A stretch of DNA of 19,341 bases from Saprospiraceae bacterium. GTDB lineage: Bacteria > Bacteroidota > Bacteroidia > Chitinophagales > Saprospiraceae. Within the stretch, counting starts at the first letter, position 1; every line of letters begins with the position of its first letter. Made by a program: the position numbers and the translations under genes. The notes beneath the pieces were generated by a model. It ran no database searches and was not told the DNA's origin. It saw only the letters and a list, made by a program, of their open reading frames with translations. Of this stretch, positions 1 through 7,333 are shown piece after piece. The DNA is taken from contig SCUG01000395.1 in assembly GCA_004297645.1 (NCBI GenBank), positions 1-19,341 of the forward strand. The letters are read 5' to 3'.

Positions 1-861
1 GCCGTCCACGCCTTTGCGCCGCAGGCGCTTCATATCTTCCACGGTGTTCACCGTCCAGGGGATGACTCGGATGCCGCGCTTGTGCAGCTTTCGGATGTGC
101 CGTTTGCGCAGCAGTTTGAAATAAGGGCTGTAAATATCCGGCTGGAAGCTGAGCCTGCCAAGGTTGTCCTTCCAGCTATCTGTGTTTTCTACGAGCAGGG
201 CGGTGGTCATGTCAGGGGCCTGCTCGTGCACAGCTTCGAGCGCCCGCACATCGAACGACTGAATGCAGACCATGTTTTTCAGACCAGGCCTGCCTGCGAT
301 GTGGAGCAAAAGTTCAGCGATTTTTTCAGGCGCTGGCGTGAAAATGCCGTCCCATTCGGGCTGGCTTTTTATTTCAATATTGAAAAGAGGCAGGGGCCGG
401 TTCTGCTCGAGACAGTATGCGATTAAGGCGGCCAGCATATCATCCAGCGAGGGCTTGTGGGCAGGTTGAGGTACCTGCTGCGGGAAGCTGCTGTTGCCCC
501 GGCGGCCGCAGTCGTAGTGCTTGATTTCGGCGTAGGTCAACTCCAGAATTTTCAGGTTTTTCACCTCGGCGGAATCCACAGGTGTGCCATTGGGGTGGGA
601 GCAGATGTGGTCTGACATCCACGGGTCGTGGCTCACGATGAGTTGGCCGTCTTTGGAAACCACCACGTCCAATTCCAGCGTAGTGACGGGGAATTCGAGG
701 GCTTTTAAAAATGCAGGGATGGTATTTTCAGGTGCCAGGCCGCGGGTGCCGCGGTGGCCCTGCCAGTCGAAAGTGCTATTGGCTGATTTTTGTGCTACGG
801 CCATTTGCAGTGCTGAAAAAGTGAAGAGGATGGTTGACCAAAAAAGGAGATATTTTTTCAT
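1..861 (-). CDS. Glycerophosphodiester phosphodiesterase, exported (3' end outside window)
   Basis: Reading the minus strand from the ATG at 861 gives 287 open codons running off the left edge. Residues 1-23 form a signal peptide (MKKYLLFW start, hydrophobic core, AVA then Q), so the enzyme is probably periplasmic or surface-linked. The GDPD TIM-barrel signatures follow in order: GHRGTRGLAPENT at 35-47 (H36, R37, E45), LELDVVVSKDG at 62-72 (E63, D65), VSHDP with H78, NIEIKS at 161-166 (E163, K165), QSFD at 201-204 and PWTVN at 268-272. The family hydrolyses glycerophosphodiesters from deacylated phospholipids to glycerol 3-phosphate and an alcohol. Nearly all of the domain is present; only the last strand/helix is missing. 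It is divergently oriented from the cyclase gene at 991, with 129 bp between them. Substrate preference cannot be read from the sequence. Confidence 0.93.
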   Translation of the reverse strand, partial: MKKYLLFWSTILFTFSALQMAVAQKSANSTFDWQGHRGTRGLAPENTIPAFLKALEFPVTTLELDVVVSKDGQLIVSHDPWMSDHICSHPNGTPVDSAEVKNLKILELTYAEIKHYDCGRRGNSSFPQQVPQPAHKPSLDDMLAALIAYCLEQNRPLPLFNIEIKSQPEWDGIFTPAPEKIAELLLHIAGRPGLKNMVCIQSFDVRALEAVHEQAPDMTTALLVENTDSWKDNLGRLSFQPDIYSPYFKLLRKRHIRKLHKRGIRVIPWTVNTVEDMKRLRRKGVDG

Positions 862-990
862 GTACCGTGGTGTTCATTGGCCCGGCCAAGATAGCAATAA
901 GAAGTCATAATGAAGGGGCCAGATTTTGCGGCATGCGCTTTTTCGAAAGGATTTATTCTATATTGGCTCCATAATAAACGAGTACCCAAA

Positions 991-2568
991 ATGAAGTCAA
1001 CTATTACTTTTATCTGCACCCTGTACATCTCTGCCATTTGCGCCCAGCCGGCTCGTATCACGGCACTCGAAGAATCGTTGCCAGGGAAGCCGGGCCTCGA
1101 ACTGGTTAAAGGCTACCGGCAGTTGTCAGAGTGGTATTTTGAAGAAAAATTTTATGAAAAGGCGGCTGAAATGGCCAGGCAGGCTTACGACGAAGCCAAA
1201 AAATTGAGCTGGGACTTTGAGATGGCCCTTGCCCTGAACCGCGAAGGGAAGGCTCTTGCTAATATTCCGAGCCGCCGCAACACTTCGAAAAGCAAGGCTT
1301 TCAAAAGTTTCTTGGAGAGCAACACCCTCACCACCGACAAGGCTCTCCGGCTCGACAACTTCGAACATCTCAAAGCCTTGGCCACCACGCTGGACAAGCA
1401 AAAAGAACTTCAGGCCATCCTCCGGGATATCGCAGCCGCAAAGGGGGAAAATGCCGCCCCCACCGTCAACAGGGAAGGCAGCCGCTCCCTTTTCGGGAGA
1501 AAAAGGAGAGAGCTTCAGGCTAATACCAAAAACTTAGAAACGGAATTGAGCCAAATGACTGAAGAACAAGCCGCCCTGCAAAAAATGGTGCAAAACAAAG
1601 AAGCCGCCCTGCGAAGCCTCTCAGCGGCTCAAATAAGCCAGGAACTTTTGCTTTCAGAGAAAGAGCGCATGCTCGACTCGCTCACCTATTCGAGTATCCT
1701 CGATTCACTGGAACTTGCCCACAAAGAGTTCGTGGTGAAAGAGCAAAATGCTGAATTGCAAAAACTCGACGCCGAGCTGGCTTTTAAAGAAAGCCAGCGC
1801 AACCTGTTTCTCGCCATCGCCGGAATCATCTTGCTGGCTGCCATTGGGCTTTTCCACAGGTACCACATCCTTCGCCGCCACAGTGCCGTTTTGGAAGAAA
1901 AAAACCGCATCATCGTCGAAGAGCGGGAGCGTTCGGAGGGGCTTTTGTTGAACATCCTGCCGTTGGCCGTGGCCGAGGAGCTTAAGAAAAACGGCTTCGC
2001 CGAGGCCCGGCACTACGATTCGGCCACCGTGCTCTTCACCGATTTCGAAGGGTTCAGCGAAATTTCAAAACGGCTCTCCCCCCATAAGCTCGTGCAGGAC
2101 CTCCACTATGCCTTCACCCATTTCGACCAAATCATCGGCAAGTATGGCCTTGAGAAAATAAAAACCATCGGCGATGCCTACATGTGTGCCGGTGGACTGC
2201 CCCGCACCGATGCCGCCCCTCCGCTCGATGTGGTAAAAGCTGCACTCGACATCCAGAAATTTCTCGACCATTGGAACGGCGAAAGAAGGGAAAAAGGCGA
2301 ACCTCTGTTTGAGGCCAGAATCGGCATCCACACCGGCCCCCTCGTGGCGGGGGTGGTGGGCGAAAAAAAATTCGCTTACGACATCTGGGGCGACACCGTC
2401 AACTTAGCCTCACGCATGGAAAGCAATGGCAAACCGGGGAAAGTCAACATCTCCGCAGCTACATTTTCCTACATAAAAAATGCCTTCGACTGCGAGTACC
2501 GCGGCAAGGTGCCCGCCAAAAACGTGGGCGAAGTGGAGATGTATTTCGTGACGGCGGCGCGGGCGTGA
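991..2568 (+). CDS. Membrane-anchored class III adenylate cyclase with exported helical/coiled-coil region
   Basis: A 525-aa protein predicted to make cAMP from ATP. The ATG at 991 is preferred over the in-frame ATG at 910 because it starts a signal peptide (MKSTITFICTLYISAICAQ); the 27 upstream residues look non-coding. Residues ~30-120 are helical and TPR-like. Residues ~170-265 are heptad-rich coiled coil. A single membrane helix lies at ~271-288 (LAIAGIILLAAIGL). A short linker with LLLNILPLAVAEEL, the helix commonly found in front of these cyclases, leads into the catalytic domain at ~340-520. Metal-binding aspartates are D351 (VLFTDFEGFS) and D395 (GDAYM). The base-selecting pair is K391 (IKTIGD) and D464 (YDIWGD), the pattern of ATP-specific enzymes. 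Transition-state residues are N471 and R475 (NLASR). All catalytic residues are present. The layout suggests an envelope sensor with a cytoplasmic cyclase; the ligand is unknown. Confidence 0.92.
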   Translation: MKSTITFICTLYISAICAQPARITALEESLPGKPGLELVKGYRQLSEWYFEEKFYEKAAEMARQAYDEAKKLSWDFEMALALNREGKALANIPSRRNTSKSKAFKSFLESNTLTTDKALRLDNFEHLKALATTLDKQKELQAILRDIAAAKGENAAPTVNREGSRSLFGRKRRELQANTKNLETELSQMTEEQAALQKMVQNKEAALRSLSAAQISQELLLSEKERMLDSLTYSSILDSLELAHKEFVVKEQNAELQKLDAELAFKESQRNLFLAIAGIILLAAIGLFHRYHILRRHSAVLEEKNRIIVEERERSEGLLLNILPLAVAEELKKNGFAEARHYDSATVLFTDFEGFSEISKRLSPHKLVQDLHYAFTHFDQIIGKYGLEKIKTIGDAYMCAGGLPRTDAAPPLDVVKAALDIQKFLDHWNGERREKGEPLFEARIGIHTGPLVAGVVGEKKFAYDIWGDTVNLASRMESNGKPGKVNISAATFSYIKNAFDCEYRGKVPAKNVGEVEMYFVTAARA

Positions 2569-2653
2569 GGGGAGGGCAAAGGCCACGCACAAAACCTAAT
2601 GGCGCTGAGTTTAGCAAACCTCAAATGGACAAAACCTGGCGTTCAACAGTATA

Positions 2654-2735
2654 TGAACGCAAAGGCGCCAAGACGCAAGGGTGCAAAGGACAAAATGCCA
2701 TACTGCGTCCTTGCGTCCTTGCGTCTTTGCGTTCA
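2654..2735. repeat. Imperfect long inverted repeat built from ~9-bp words
   Basis: The left arm starts TGAACGCAAAGGCG at 2654 and the right arm, read on the minus strand from 2735, starts TGAACGCAAAGACG. About 25 of 31 aligned positions match. Both arms are tandem variants of a short word like ACGCAAGG. The element sits in the convergent gap between the cyclase stop (2568) and the M20 peptidase stop (2799), where a folded transcript could act as a two-way terminator. There is no T-tract, so termination is inference. Short ORFs through it are artefacts of the repeat. Confidence 0.8.
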
Positions 2736-2798
2736 AATTATAATTATTGCGCCGGAGGCGAAATTCCTTCAGATGCAGCCACCCTCCGAAAGAGGCCG

Positions 2799-4220
2799 TC
2801 ATTTCCTACCTTTCAGCTCCGCGTAAAACTTAAAATAATAAGGAATAGTCTCGATGCCTTTGTAATAGTTGAACAGGCCGTAATGCTCGTTTGGCGAGTG
2901 AATATTGTCGGAGTTGAGGCCAAAGCCGGTGAGGATGCTGTCCACAGCGAGCACGTCTTTGAAGAGCGAAACGATGGGGATGTAGCCGCCTTCCCGTTTC
3001 GGTATGGGGGCTTTTCCAAAGGTTTTTTCCATCGCTTTAAATGCAGCCTGGTACTCCGGGGTGTTGATGGGCGTTACGCCCGGTTCGCCACCATGCAGGG
3101 TGGTCACTTTTACTTTCACCGAAGGGGGAGCCAGAGATTTGAAATAATTGGTAAAAAGCTCGTACACCTTTTCGCTGCGCTGATGCGGCACGAGGCGCAT
3201 GGAAATTTTGGCGAATGCCTTGGCCGGGAGCACGGTTTTGGAACCCTCGCCAGTGTATCCGCCCCAGATACCGTTGCAGTCGAGCGACGGGCGGATGGAT
3301 ACCCGCTCCATGGCTGAATACCCTTTTTCGCCCTGCACGGCGGCGATGCCGAGGTCATCCATGTATTTCTGAAGGTCAAAAGGCGCCTGGGCCATGGCAT
3401 CCCTTTCTGCGGGTGTAGCTTCCAGTACGTCGTCGTAAAAACCGGGGATGGTGATGCGGCCGTCCTCGTTGATGAGTTTGGCAATCATTCCTGCCAGGGT
3501 GTTGATAGGGTTGGCGACCCCGCCGCCATACACGCCGGAATGGAGGTCTCGGTTGGGGCCATCCACTTCCACCTGCAAATACGCCAGTCCACGTACGCCG
3601 GAGGTGATGCTGGGTACGTCGTTGGCGATGAGGGAGGTGTCGGAACAGAGCACTACATCGCAGGCTAACCGCTCCCGGTTGGCCTTCACCCAGGGGTGAT
3701 AGCTTGGAGAGCCTACCTCTTCTTCACCCTCGATGCAAAATTTCACGTTGCAAGGCAGGGTATTGGTTTTGTTCATAGCCTCGAAGGCTTTTACGTGCAT
3801 GTACACCTGCCCTTTGTCATCGCAGGAACCGCGTGCGAAAATGGCGCCCTGTGGGTGAACTTTTGTCTTTTTGATGACCGGCTCGAAAGGGGGGGCATCC
3901 CACAGGTCGAGTGGGTCGGGGGGCTGCACGTCGTAATGGCCGTACACCAGAACGGTGGGAAGCTTTTTATCAATGATTTTTTCGGCGTAAACGATGGGAT
4001 AACCATCTTTTTGTTCGCCATTTTTCAAATGGGTAGTGGCGCAAACTTCCACTGCATCAGCGCCGGCATCTTGCAGGCTTTTTGCCACAGCATGGGCGCA
4101 GCGCAGCACGTCGTCTTTATGGGAGGAGTCAGCGCTGATGGAGGGGATGCGGAGCAAGTCTAATAGTTCCTCCAAAAAGCGGTCTTTGTGTTGGGTGATA
4201 TAGTCTTGAGCTTTTTGCAT
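2799..4220 (-). CDS. M20 family metallopeptidase (CNDP-type dipeptidase)
   Basis: A complete 473-aa cytoplasmic protein with no signal peptide, a usual length for the dipeptidase branch of the M20/ArgE/DapE family. Two-zinc site residues are visible: H95 and D97 in GHYDVQP, D134 in GSCDDKG, the Glu pair E167/E168 in EGEEEVGS (general base and ligand), D194 in LCSDTS, and H441 in NIHSPNE. The dimerisation/lid domain falls at ~210-370 and includes HSGVYGG at 227-233, typical of carnosinase-like dipeptidases. These enzymes cleave dipeptides or related N-acyl amino acids; the exact substrate is not readable. It lies 145 bp downstream of cdaA on the same strand. That gap contains an exact TAnnTTTG box, so it may have its own promoter. 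Confidence 0.93.
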   Translation of the reverse strand: MQKAQDYITQHKDRFLEELLDLLRIPSISADSSHKDDVLRCAHAVAKSLQDAGADAVEVCATTHLKNGEQKDGYPIVYAEKIIDKKLPTVLVYGHYDVQPPDPLDLWDAPPFEPVIKKTKVHPQGAIFARGSCDDKGQVYMHVKAFEAMNKTNTLPCNVKFCIEGEEEVGSPSYHPWVKANRERLACDVVLCSDTSLIANDVPSITSGVRGLAYLQVEVDGPNRDLHSGVYGGGVANPINTLAGMIAKLINEDGRITIPGFYDDVLEATPAERDAMAQAPFDLQKYMDDLGIAAVQGEKGYSAMERVSIRPSLDCNGIWGGYTGEGSKTVLPAKAFAKISMRLVPHQRSEKVYELFTNYFKSLAPPSVKVKVTTLHGGEPGVTPINTPEYQAAFKAMEKTFGKAPIPKREGGYIPIVSLFKDVLAVDSILTGFGLNSDNIHSPNEHYGLFNYYKGIETIPYYFKFYAELKGRK

Positions 4221-4307
4221 GGCCGTATTTTTTTAGTTAATTTTTGTTTAGGAACTGCTCAAAGCAGCTTTTCATTCTCGTTCAATAACGGATTTCTGCG
4301 AAGCGGT

Positions 4308-4315
4308 CAAAGGTA
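4308..4315 (-). promoter_or_regulatory. Candidate Bacteroidota -7 element before the M20 peptidase
   Basis: The minus strand reads TACCTTTG, an exact match to TAnnTTTG, 88 bp upstream of the peptidase ATG at 4220. No good -33 TTG is seen about 20 bp upstream. The implied leader of about 80 nt holds a small hairpin with arms CTGCT/AGCAG at 4255-4267. Evidence is only the single box. Confidence 0.35.
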
Positions 4316-4365
4316 GAAAAATGCAGAGTGAATAAAAAAGGCCGTCCGGCATTGGCGGGCCAATA

Positions 4366-5163
4366 TCAATTGAAATGCTCGTCCAAGAGTTCAGTGAGAC
4401 GGGCTTTGGAGATGCCCACTTCCAGCCGGCCATCTTCGGCAAAGCTGAGAGAGCCGTTTTCCTCGGAGACGACAAAAGAGACAGCCGAGGTACGTTCTGT
4501 AAGGCCGGTAGCTGCCCGGTGCCTCAGGCCCGCCGATTCTGGCAGGGAGGAGCTTTCGGAGACTGGCAGTATGCCGCCCGCTGCCAGTATTCTGTTGTGG
4601 CCTATCACTACGGCACCATCGTGCAGGGGGCTTTCTTTTTGGAAAATACTGAGCAGAAGCGACTCAGAAATTTGAGCATCTAATTCCACGTAATTGTGGC
4701 AAATGCTGTCGAGTTCGAGGTTTTTTGAAAACACAATGAGCGCTCCTGTTTTTGCTTTGCTCATACGGACTAAGGCAGATTTTAAAGCGAGTATATGCGA
4801 CTGCTTGTCTGGCGCTGACTCGACGTTTGTTAAAAGCCAGCGGCCGAGAAAGGAGTTGCGCCCTTTTTGGGTAGTATTGCCCAGTAGCAGTAAAAAACGC
4901 CGGACTTCAGGCTGAAAAATGATGATGATGATGATAAATCCCACGCTCACGAATTGGTCGAGAATGAGCGCCAGCATGTCCATTTTGAGCACCCTTACCA
5001 ACCACCAAATGACGTAAAGCACAATCACGCCAATGAAAATATTGAAGGCAATGCTTCCCCGGAGCAAGAGGTAAATGCGGTAAATGAGATACCCCACGAT
5101 GGCTATGTCGAGCAAATCCCAAAGGGAAAAGGATAGAAATCCAATGTCCAATAAATAAATCAT
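4366..5163 (-). CDS. cdaA: Diadenylate cyclase CdaA (c-di-AMP synthase)
   Basis: A 265-aa integral membrane enzyme that condenses two ATP into cyclic di-AMP. Three N-terminal membrane helices lie at ~12-32, 38-57 and 68-83, followed by the cytoplasmic DAC domain at ~105-260. The two signature motifs are intact: DGA at 182-184 (PLHDGAVVIG) and RHR at 214-216 (GLRHRAATG). Length and layout match the CdaA/DacA type rather than DisA. The start ATG at 5163 fits, as the first helix follows directly. No cdaR (YbbR-like) or glmM gene, the usual Firmicutes partners, lies beside it; an M20 peptidase follows instead. It is divergent from the gene at 5241 with a 77-bp shared upstream region. c-di-AMP typically controls potassium/osmolyte balance and the cell envelope; that role here is by analogy. 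Confidence 0.95.
   Translation of the reverse strand: MIYLLDIGFLSFSLWDLLDIAIVGYLIYRIYLLLRGSIAFNIFIGVIVLYVIWWLVRVLKMDMLALILDQFVSVGFIIIIIIFQPEVRRFLLLLGNTTQKGRNSFLGRWLLTNVESAPDKQSHILALKSALVRMSKAKTGALIVFSKNLELDSICHNYVELDAQISESLLLSIFQKESPLHDGAVVIGHNRILAAGGILPVSESSSLPESAGLRHRAATGLTERTSAVSFVVSEENGSLSFAEDGRLEVGISKARLTELLDEHFN
4921..4935. repeat. GAT trinucleotide microsatellite (5 units) within cdaA
   Basis: Five consecutive GAT units on the plus strand read as ATC codons on the minus strand. With the adjacent ATT they encode a run of six isoleucines in the third membrane helix of CdaA (residues ~77-82). Copy-number slippage would add or remove whole Ile residues without a frameshift. Confidence 0.8.
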
Positions 5164-5214
5164 GATGGTATGTCAATGATGGAACCTTACTACTTTCCGG
5201 CGGTAAAGATGTTT

Positions 5215-5222
5215 TATTTTTG
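5215..5222 (+). promoter_or_regulatory. Candidate -7 element before the exported unknown protein
   Basis: TATTTTTG exactly matches TAnnTTTG and lies 18 bp before the ATG at 5241, so the leader would be very short (about 10-15 nt). A -33 TTG at the expected distance is not clear. An AT-rich context makes chance matches more likely. Confidence 0.35.
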
Positions 5223-5240
5223 TTTTTCCTGATAAAACTA

Positions 5241-6398
5241 ATGAGGAAATCCGCCGTGAAACTGGTTTATTTTAATCGCATTCTTGCGCTCTTCGTGCTT
5301 TGGGGCTGGAGTAGCGCGCTGGTGGCGCAGGTCGTCAGCACGAATAATGAGGGTCGGAAAATCATCGTATTCTCCGATGGTTCATGGCGGTATTTCGAAG
5401 GTAAGGAAACAGCGATGGAGCCGGCCCGTACCCTGCATCCCGATTCCCAGGAATTTGCAAAACCCGTAACCCAGGCCCGTGAGGCCGCCTCCGTAGCCAA
5501 TCAGACGGCGCTCGTCCTGATACGAGCCAGAGTAATTTTAGCCGCGCTTGAATGGGAAATTGACAGTCTTGAAAACGCGGATGTGAAAGTGGCAGAATCC
5601 GGGCTTCATGAAAAGAGAAACAGGCTTTACGACTTGCAGCGGGAGATTGATATTTTGGATGCTCAGCACCATCTTGCTAAAGAATGGGCTGCGCTTTTGG
5701 CAAAAACTGCATATTACCAGCCATCGGTGCGGCGGGAGGAATTGGTGAGTTGGCAGCAGGCTCATGGATTTGCCGGGGAAGTCGTGCTGCGGCCCATCAC
5801 GCCACAGCCCATTCCGGTAATGGCTAATTCAGGGTCCTATAGATTTCATCATGCGCCCCGGCCGGAAGACGATTTGATGCTGCATCCGCCACCAACACCT
5901 TGCGAAGTGGCTCACGCTGGCACGGATGCCATTACAGGCCTGAAGCGGTGGGATACCCAGCCCTCTCTGTTGTTTTCAAAAACAGATAAAGCGTTGCAAG
6001 CGGCTTTCCCGGAGTCCGACTTGATACGGTGCCACGGGTACCTGACTGCCGTGGCTGGCGGGCTGAGGATTCTCCATTTAGTAATTAGCATAGCCACGCC
6101 AAAAGCGCAACACCTGTATGGTTCTTTTGAAAAAGGAGGAATGTTGGAACTCCGTTTGTTATCCGGCGAAAGCGTTCGCTTGTTCAATAACCGCCCCGAT
6201 TCGGGCATCTGGGATGCGGCTTTGCAATCTACGGTTTACCATTTGCAGTTTCAGATTGGTGGCATCGAAGAAAAATTGTTGCGTCAGGGCGAACTGGATG
6301 CTGTATGGCTGCATTGGAGTCAGGTGAAAGAGGAGTTTGAAATCTATGAAACCGACTTTTTCCTTCAGCATTTTTCCTGCTTGGACCAAAGAGGATGA
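5241..6398 (+). CDS. Exported protein of unknown function with central coiled coil
   Basis: A 385-aa protein I do not recognise as a named family. The ATG at 5241 is preferred to an in-frame TTG at 5220 because it opens a signal peptide with basic n-region and a hydrophobic core ending SSALVAQ (cleavage around residue 30). Directly after comes EGRKIIVFSDGSWRYFEG (37-54), a 'data then DGSW-Y' pattern often seen at the start of exported Bacteroidota proteins of unknown role. Residues ~90-155 are helical with heptads (EWEIDSLEN, LYDLQREIDILDAQ). The C-terminal half (~220-380) looks beta-rich, with cysteines at 221 and 264. It ends 74 bp before the miaE ATG. Probably periplasmic; function unknown. 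Confidence 0.8.
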   Translation: MRKSAVKLVYFNRILALFVLWGWSSALVAQVVSTNNEGRKIIVFSDGSWRYFEGKETAMEPARTLHPDSQEFAKPVTQAREAASVANQTALVLIRARVILAALEWEIDSLENADVKVAESGLHEKRNRLYDLQREIDILDAQHHLAKEWAALLAKTAYYQPSVRREELVSWQQAHGFAGEVVLRPITPQPIPVMANSGSYRFHHAPRPEDDLMLHPPPTPCEVAHAGTDAITGLKRWDTQPSLLFSKTDKALQAAFPESDLIRCHGYLTAVAGGLRILHLVISIATPKAQHLYGSFEKGGMLELRLLSGESVRLFNNRPDSGIWDAALQSTVYHLQFQIGGIEEKLLRQGELDAVWLHWSQVKEEFEIYETDFFLQHFSCLDQRG

Positions 6399-6437
6399 AG
6401 TGAATTGGTGAGGTGTTTAATTTCAAAAGCCATTTCT

Positions 6438-6445
6438 TAAGTTTG
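6438..6445 (+). promoter_or_regulatory. Candidate -7 element before miaE
   Basis: TAAGTTTG exactly matches TAnnTTTG, 27 bp before the ATG at 6473 and inside the 74-bp gap after the previous stop. The -33 position holds only a T-rich GTTT at 6415-6418 (19 bp upstream of the box). It would allow miaE to be transcribed independently. Confidence 0.4.
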
Positions 6446-6472
6446 CTTTTCATTCAAAAATTCATTCCACGA

Positions 6473-7054
6473 ATGTTAGGCCTGAAATTACCAACCGACC
6501 CGCGCTGGGTCAACCTTGCAGAAAAAGACTTGGGAGAAATACTGTCCGACCACGCTTATTGCGAGCAGAAGGCCGCTACCTCTTGCATCTCACTCATTCA
6601 GCAATACCCCGATAAGGCAGAAATGGTGCGAAAAGTGGCCCCCATCGTGACGGAGGAATGGGGGCATTTCAGGCAAGTGTTGCTCGAAATGGAAAAAAGA
6701 AAGTTGGAGTTGGGCCGCCAGCGGAAAGACGATTACGTGAATGAACTGCTGAAATTTGAAAATAAAGGCGGCGGACGGGAAGAGCGGTTTTTGGAAAAAC
6801 TCCTCATTTGTGCGCTCATCGAGGCGCGCAGTTGCGAGCGCTTCCGATTGCTCTCCCTGCACATCGCCGAAGACGGCCTCAAGGAATTTTACCACAAATT
6901 TATGGTCTCTGAAGCGGGGCATTACCGGCTATTTCTGAACCTGGCCAAGTTCTATTTTGAAAATGAAAAAGTGAAACTACGCTGGCAGGAATATCTTGCT
7001 TACGAAAAACGGGTGATTTCCAGCCTCAGCCTGCGTGGCGACCGCATACACTGA
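6473..7054 (+). CDS. miaE: MiaE-like tRNA 2-methylthio-N6-isopentenyl-A37 hydroxylase
   Basis: A 193-aa ferritin-like diiron protein. MiaE enzymes hydroxylate the isopentenyl group of ms2i6A at position 37 of tRNAs using O2. The ligand pattern of the family is complete: E31 in DHAYCEQKAA, E62 and H65 in EEWGHF, E117 in EARSCERF, E147 and H150 in SEAGHY. The ATG at 6473 (MLGLKLPTDPRW) is chosen over an in-frame GTG at 6413. The extra 20 residues look like translated AT-rich upstream DNA, and the -7 box at 6438 falls inside them. No miaA or miaB is in the window. The assignment to the MiaE family is firm; in vivo activity assumes the ms2i6A substrate is made elsewhere in the genome. Confidence 0.9.
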   Translation: MLGLKLPTDPRWVNLAEKDLGEILSDHAYCEQKAATSCISLIQQYPDKAEMVRKVAPIVTEEWGHFRQVLLEMEKRKLELGRQRKDDYVNELLKFENKGGGREERFLEKLLICALIEARSCERFRLLSLHIAEDGLKEFYHKFMVSEAGHYRLFLNLAKFYFENEKVKLRWQEYLAYEKRVISSLSLRGDRIH

Positions 7055-7200
7055 TAATTTAGGAACTTCATTTGGGAAGGGAAAAATAAACAACGTGCCG
7101 GAAAACCGCCCATAAGGCGAACTTGGGGCAGGTTTCTCACGTTGGAATACTAACTTTTTGCTAATCCTTTTTTGCTAAATAGTCAAGAGTAGGTAGTGAT

Positions 7201-7227
7201 TTGTGGCAACTTTTTTGTTTATTTTGG
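7201..7227 (+). promoter_or_regulatory. Possible rpoD promoter (TTG / TATTTTGG)
   Basis: TTG at 7201-7203 and TATTTTGG at 7220-7227 (7 of 8 to TAnnTTTG) are separated by 16 bp, slightly short for the Bacteroidota promoter. They lie in the 279-bp gap before rpoD, which holds no gene. The leader would be about 100 nt. Weak support. Confidence 0.25.
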
Positions 7228-7333
7228 CGTAAGCTTTCATTTCTGTAACCAAAAGCTGATTTGAATCCTCAAATCATTCCGCCTTCCTAATCAAAGACTA
7301 CACAGCGAACCCTGAACCGTTAACTATCCAAGT

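Noticed and set aside
910..990. Upstream ATG for the adenylate cyclase
   Set aside because: It would put 27 non-coding-looking residues before a well-formed signal peptide starting at 991.
991..2568. Guanylate cyclase assignment
   Set aside because: The base-selecting positions are Lys and Asp, the ATP-type pair, not the Glu/Cys pair of guanylate cyclases.
2565..3317. 250-aa plus-strand ORF across the inverted repeat and the M20 gene end
   Set aside because: Most of it is antisense to the clearly coding M20 peptidase, and its first part translates the inverted repeat.
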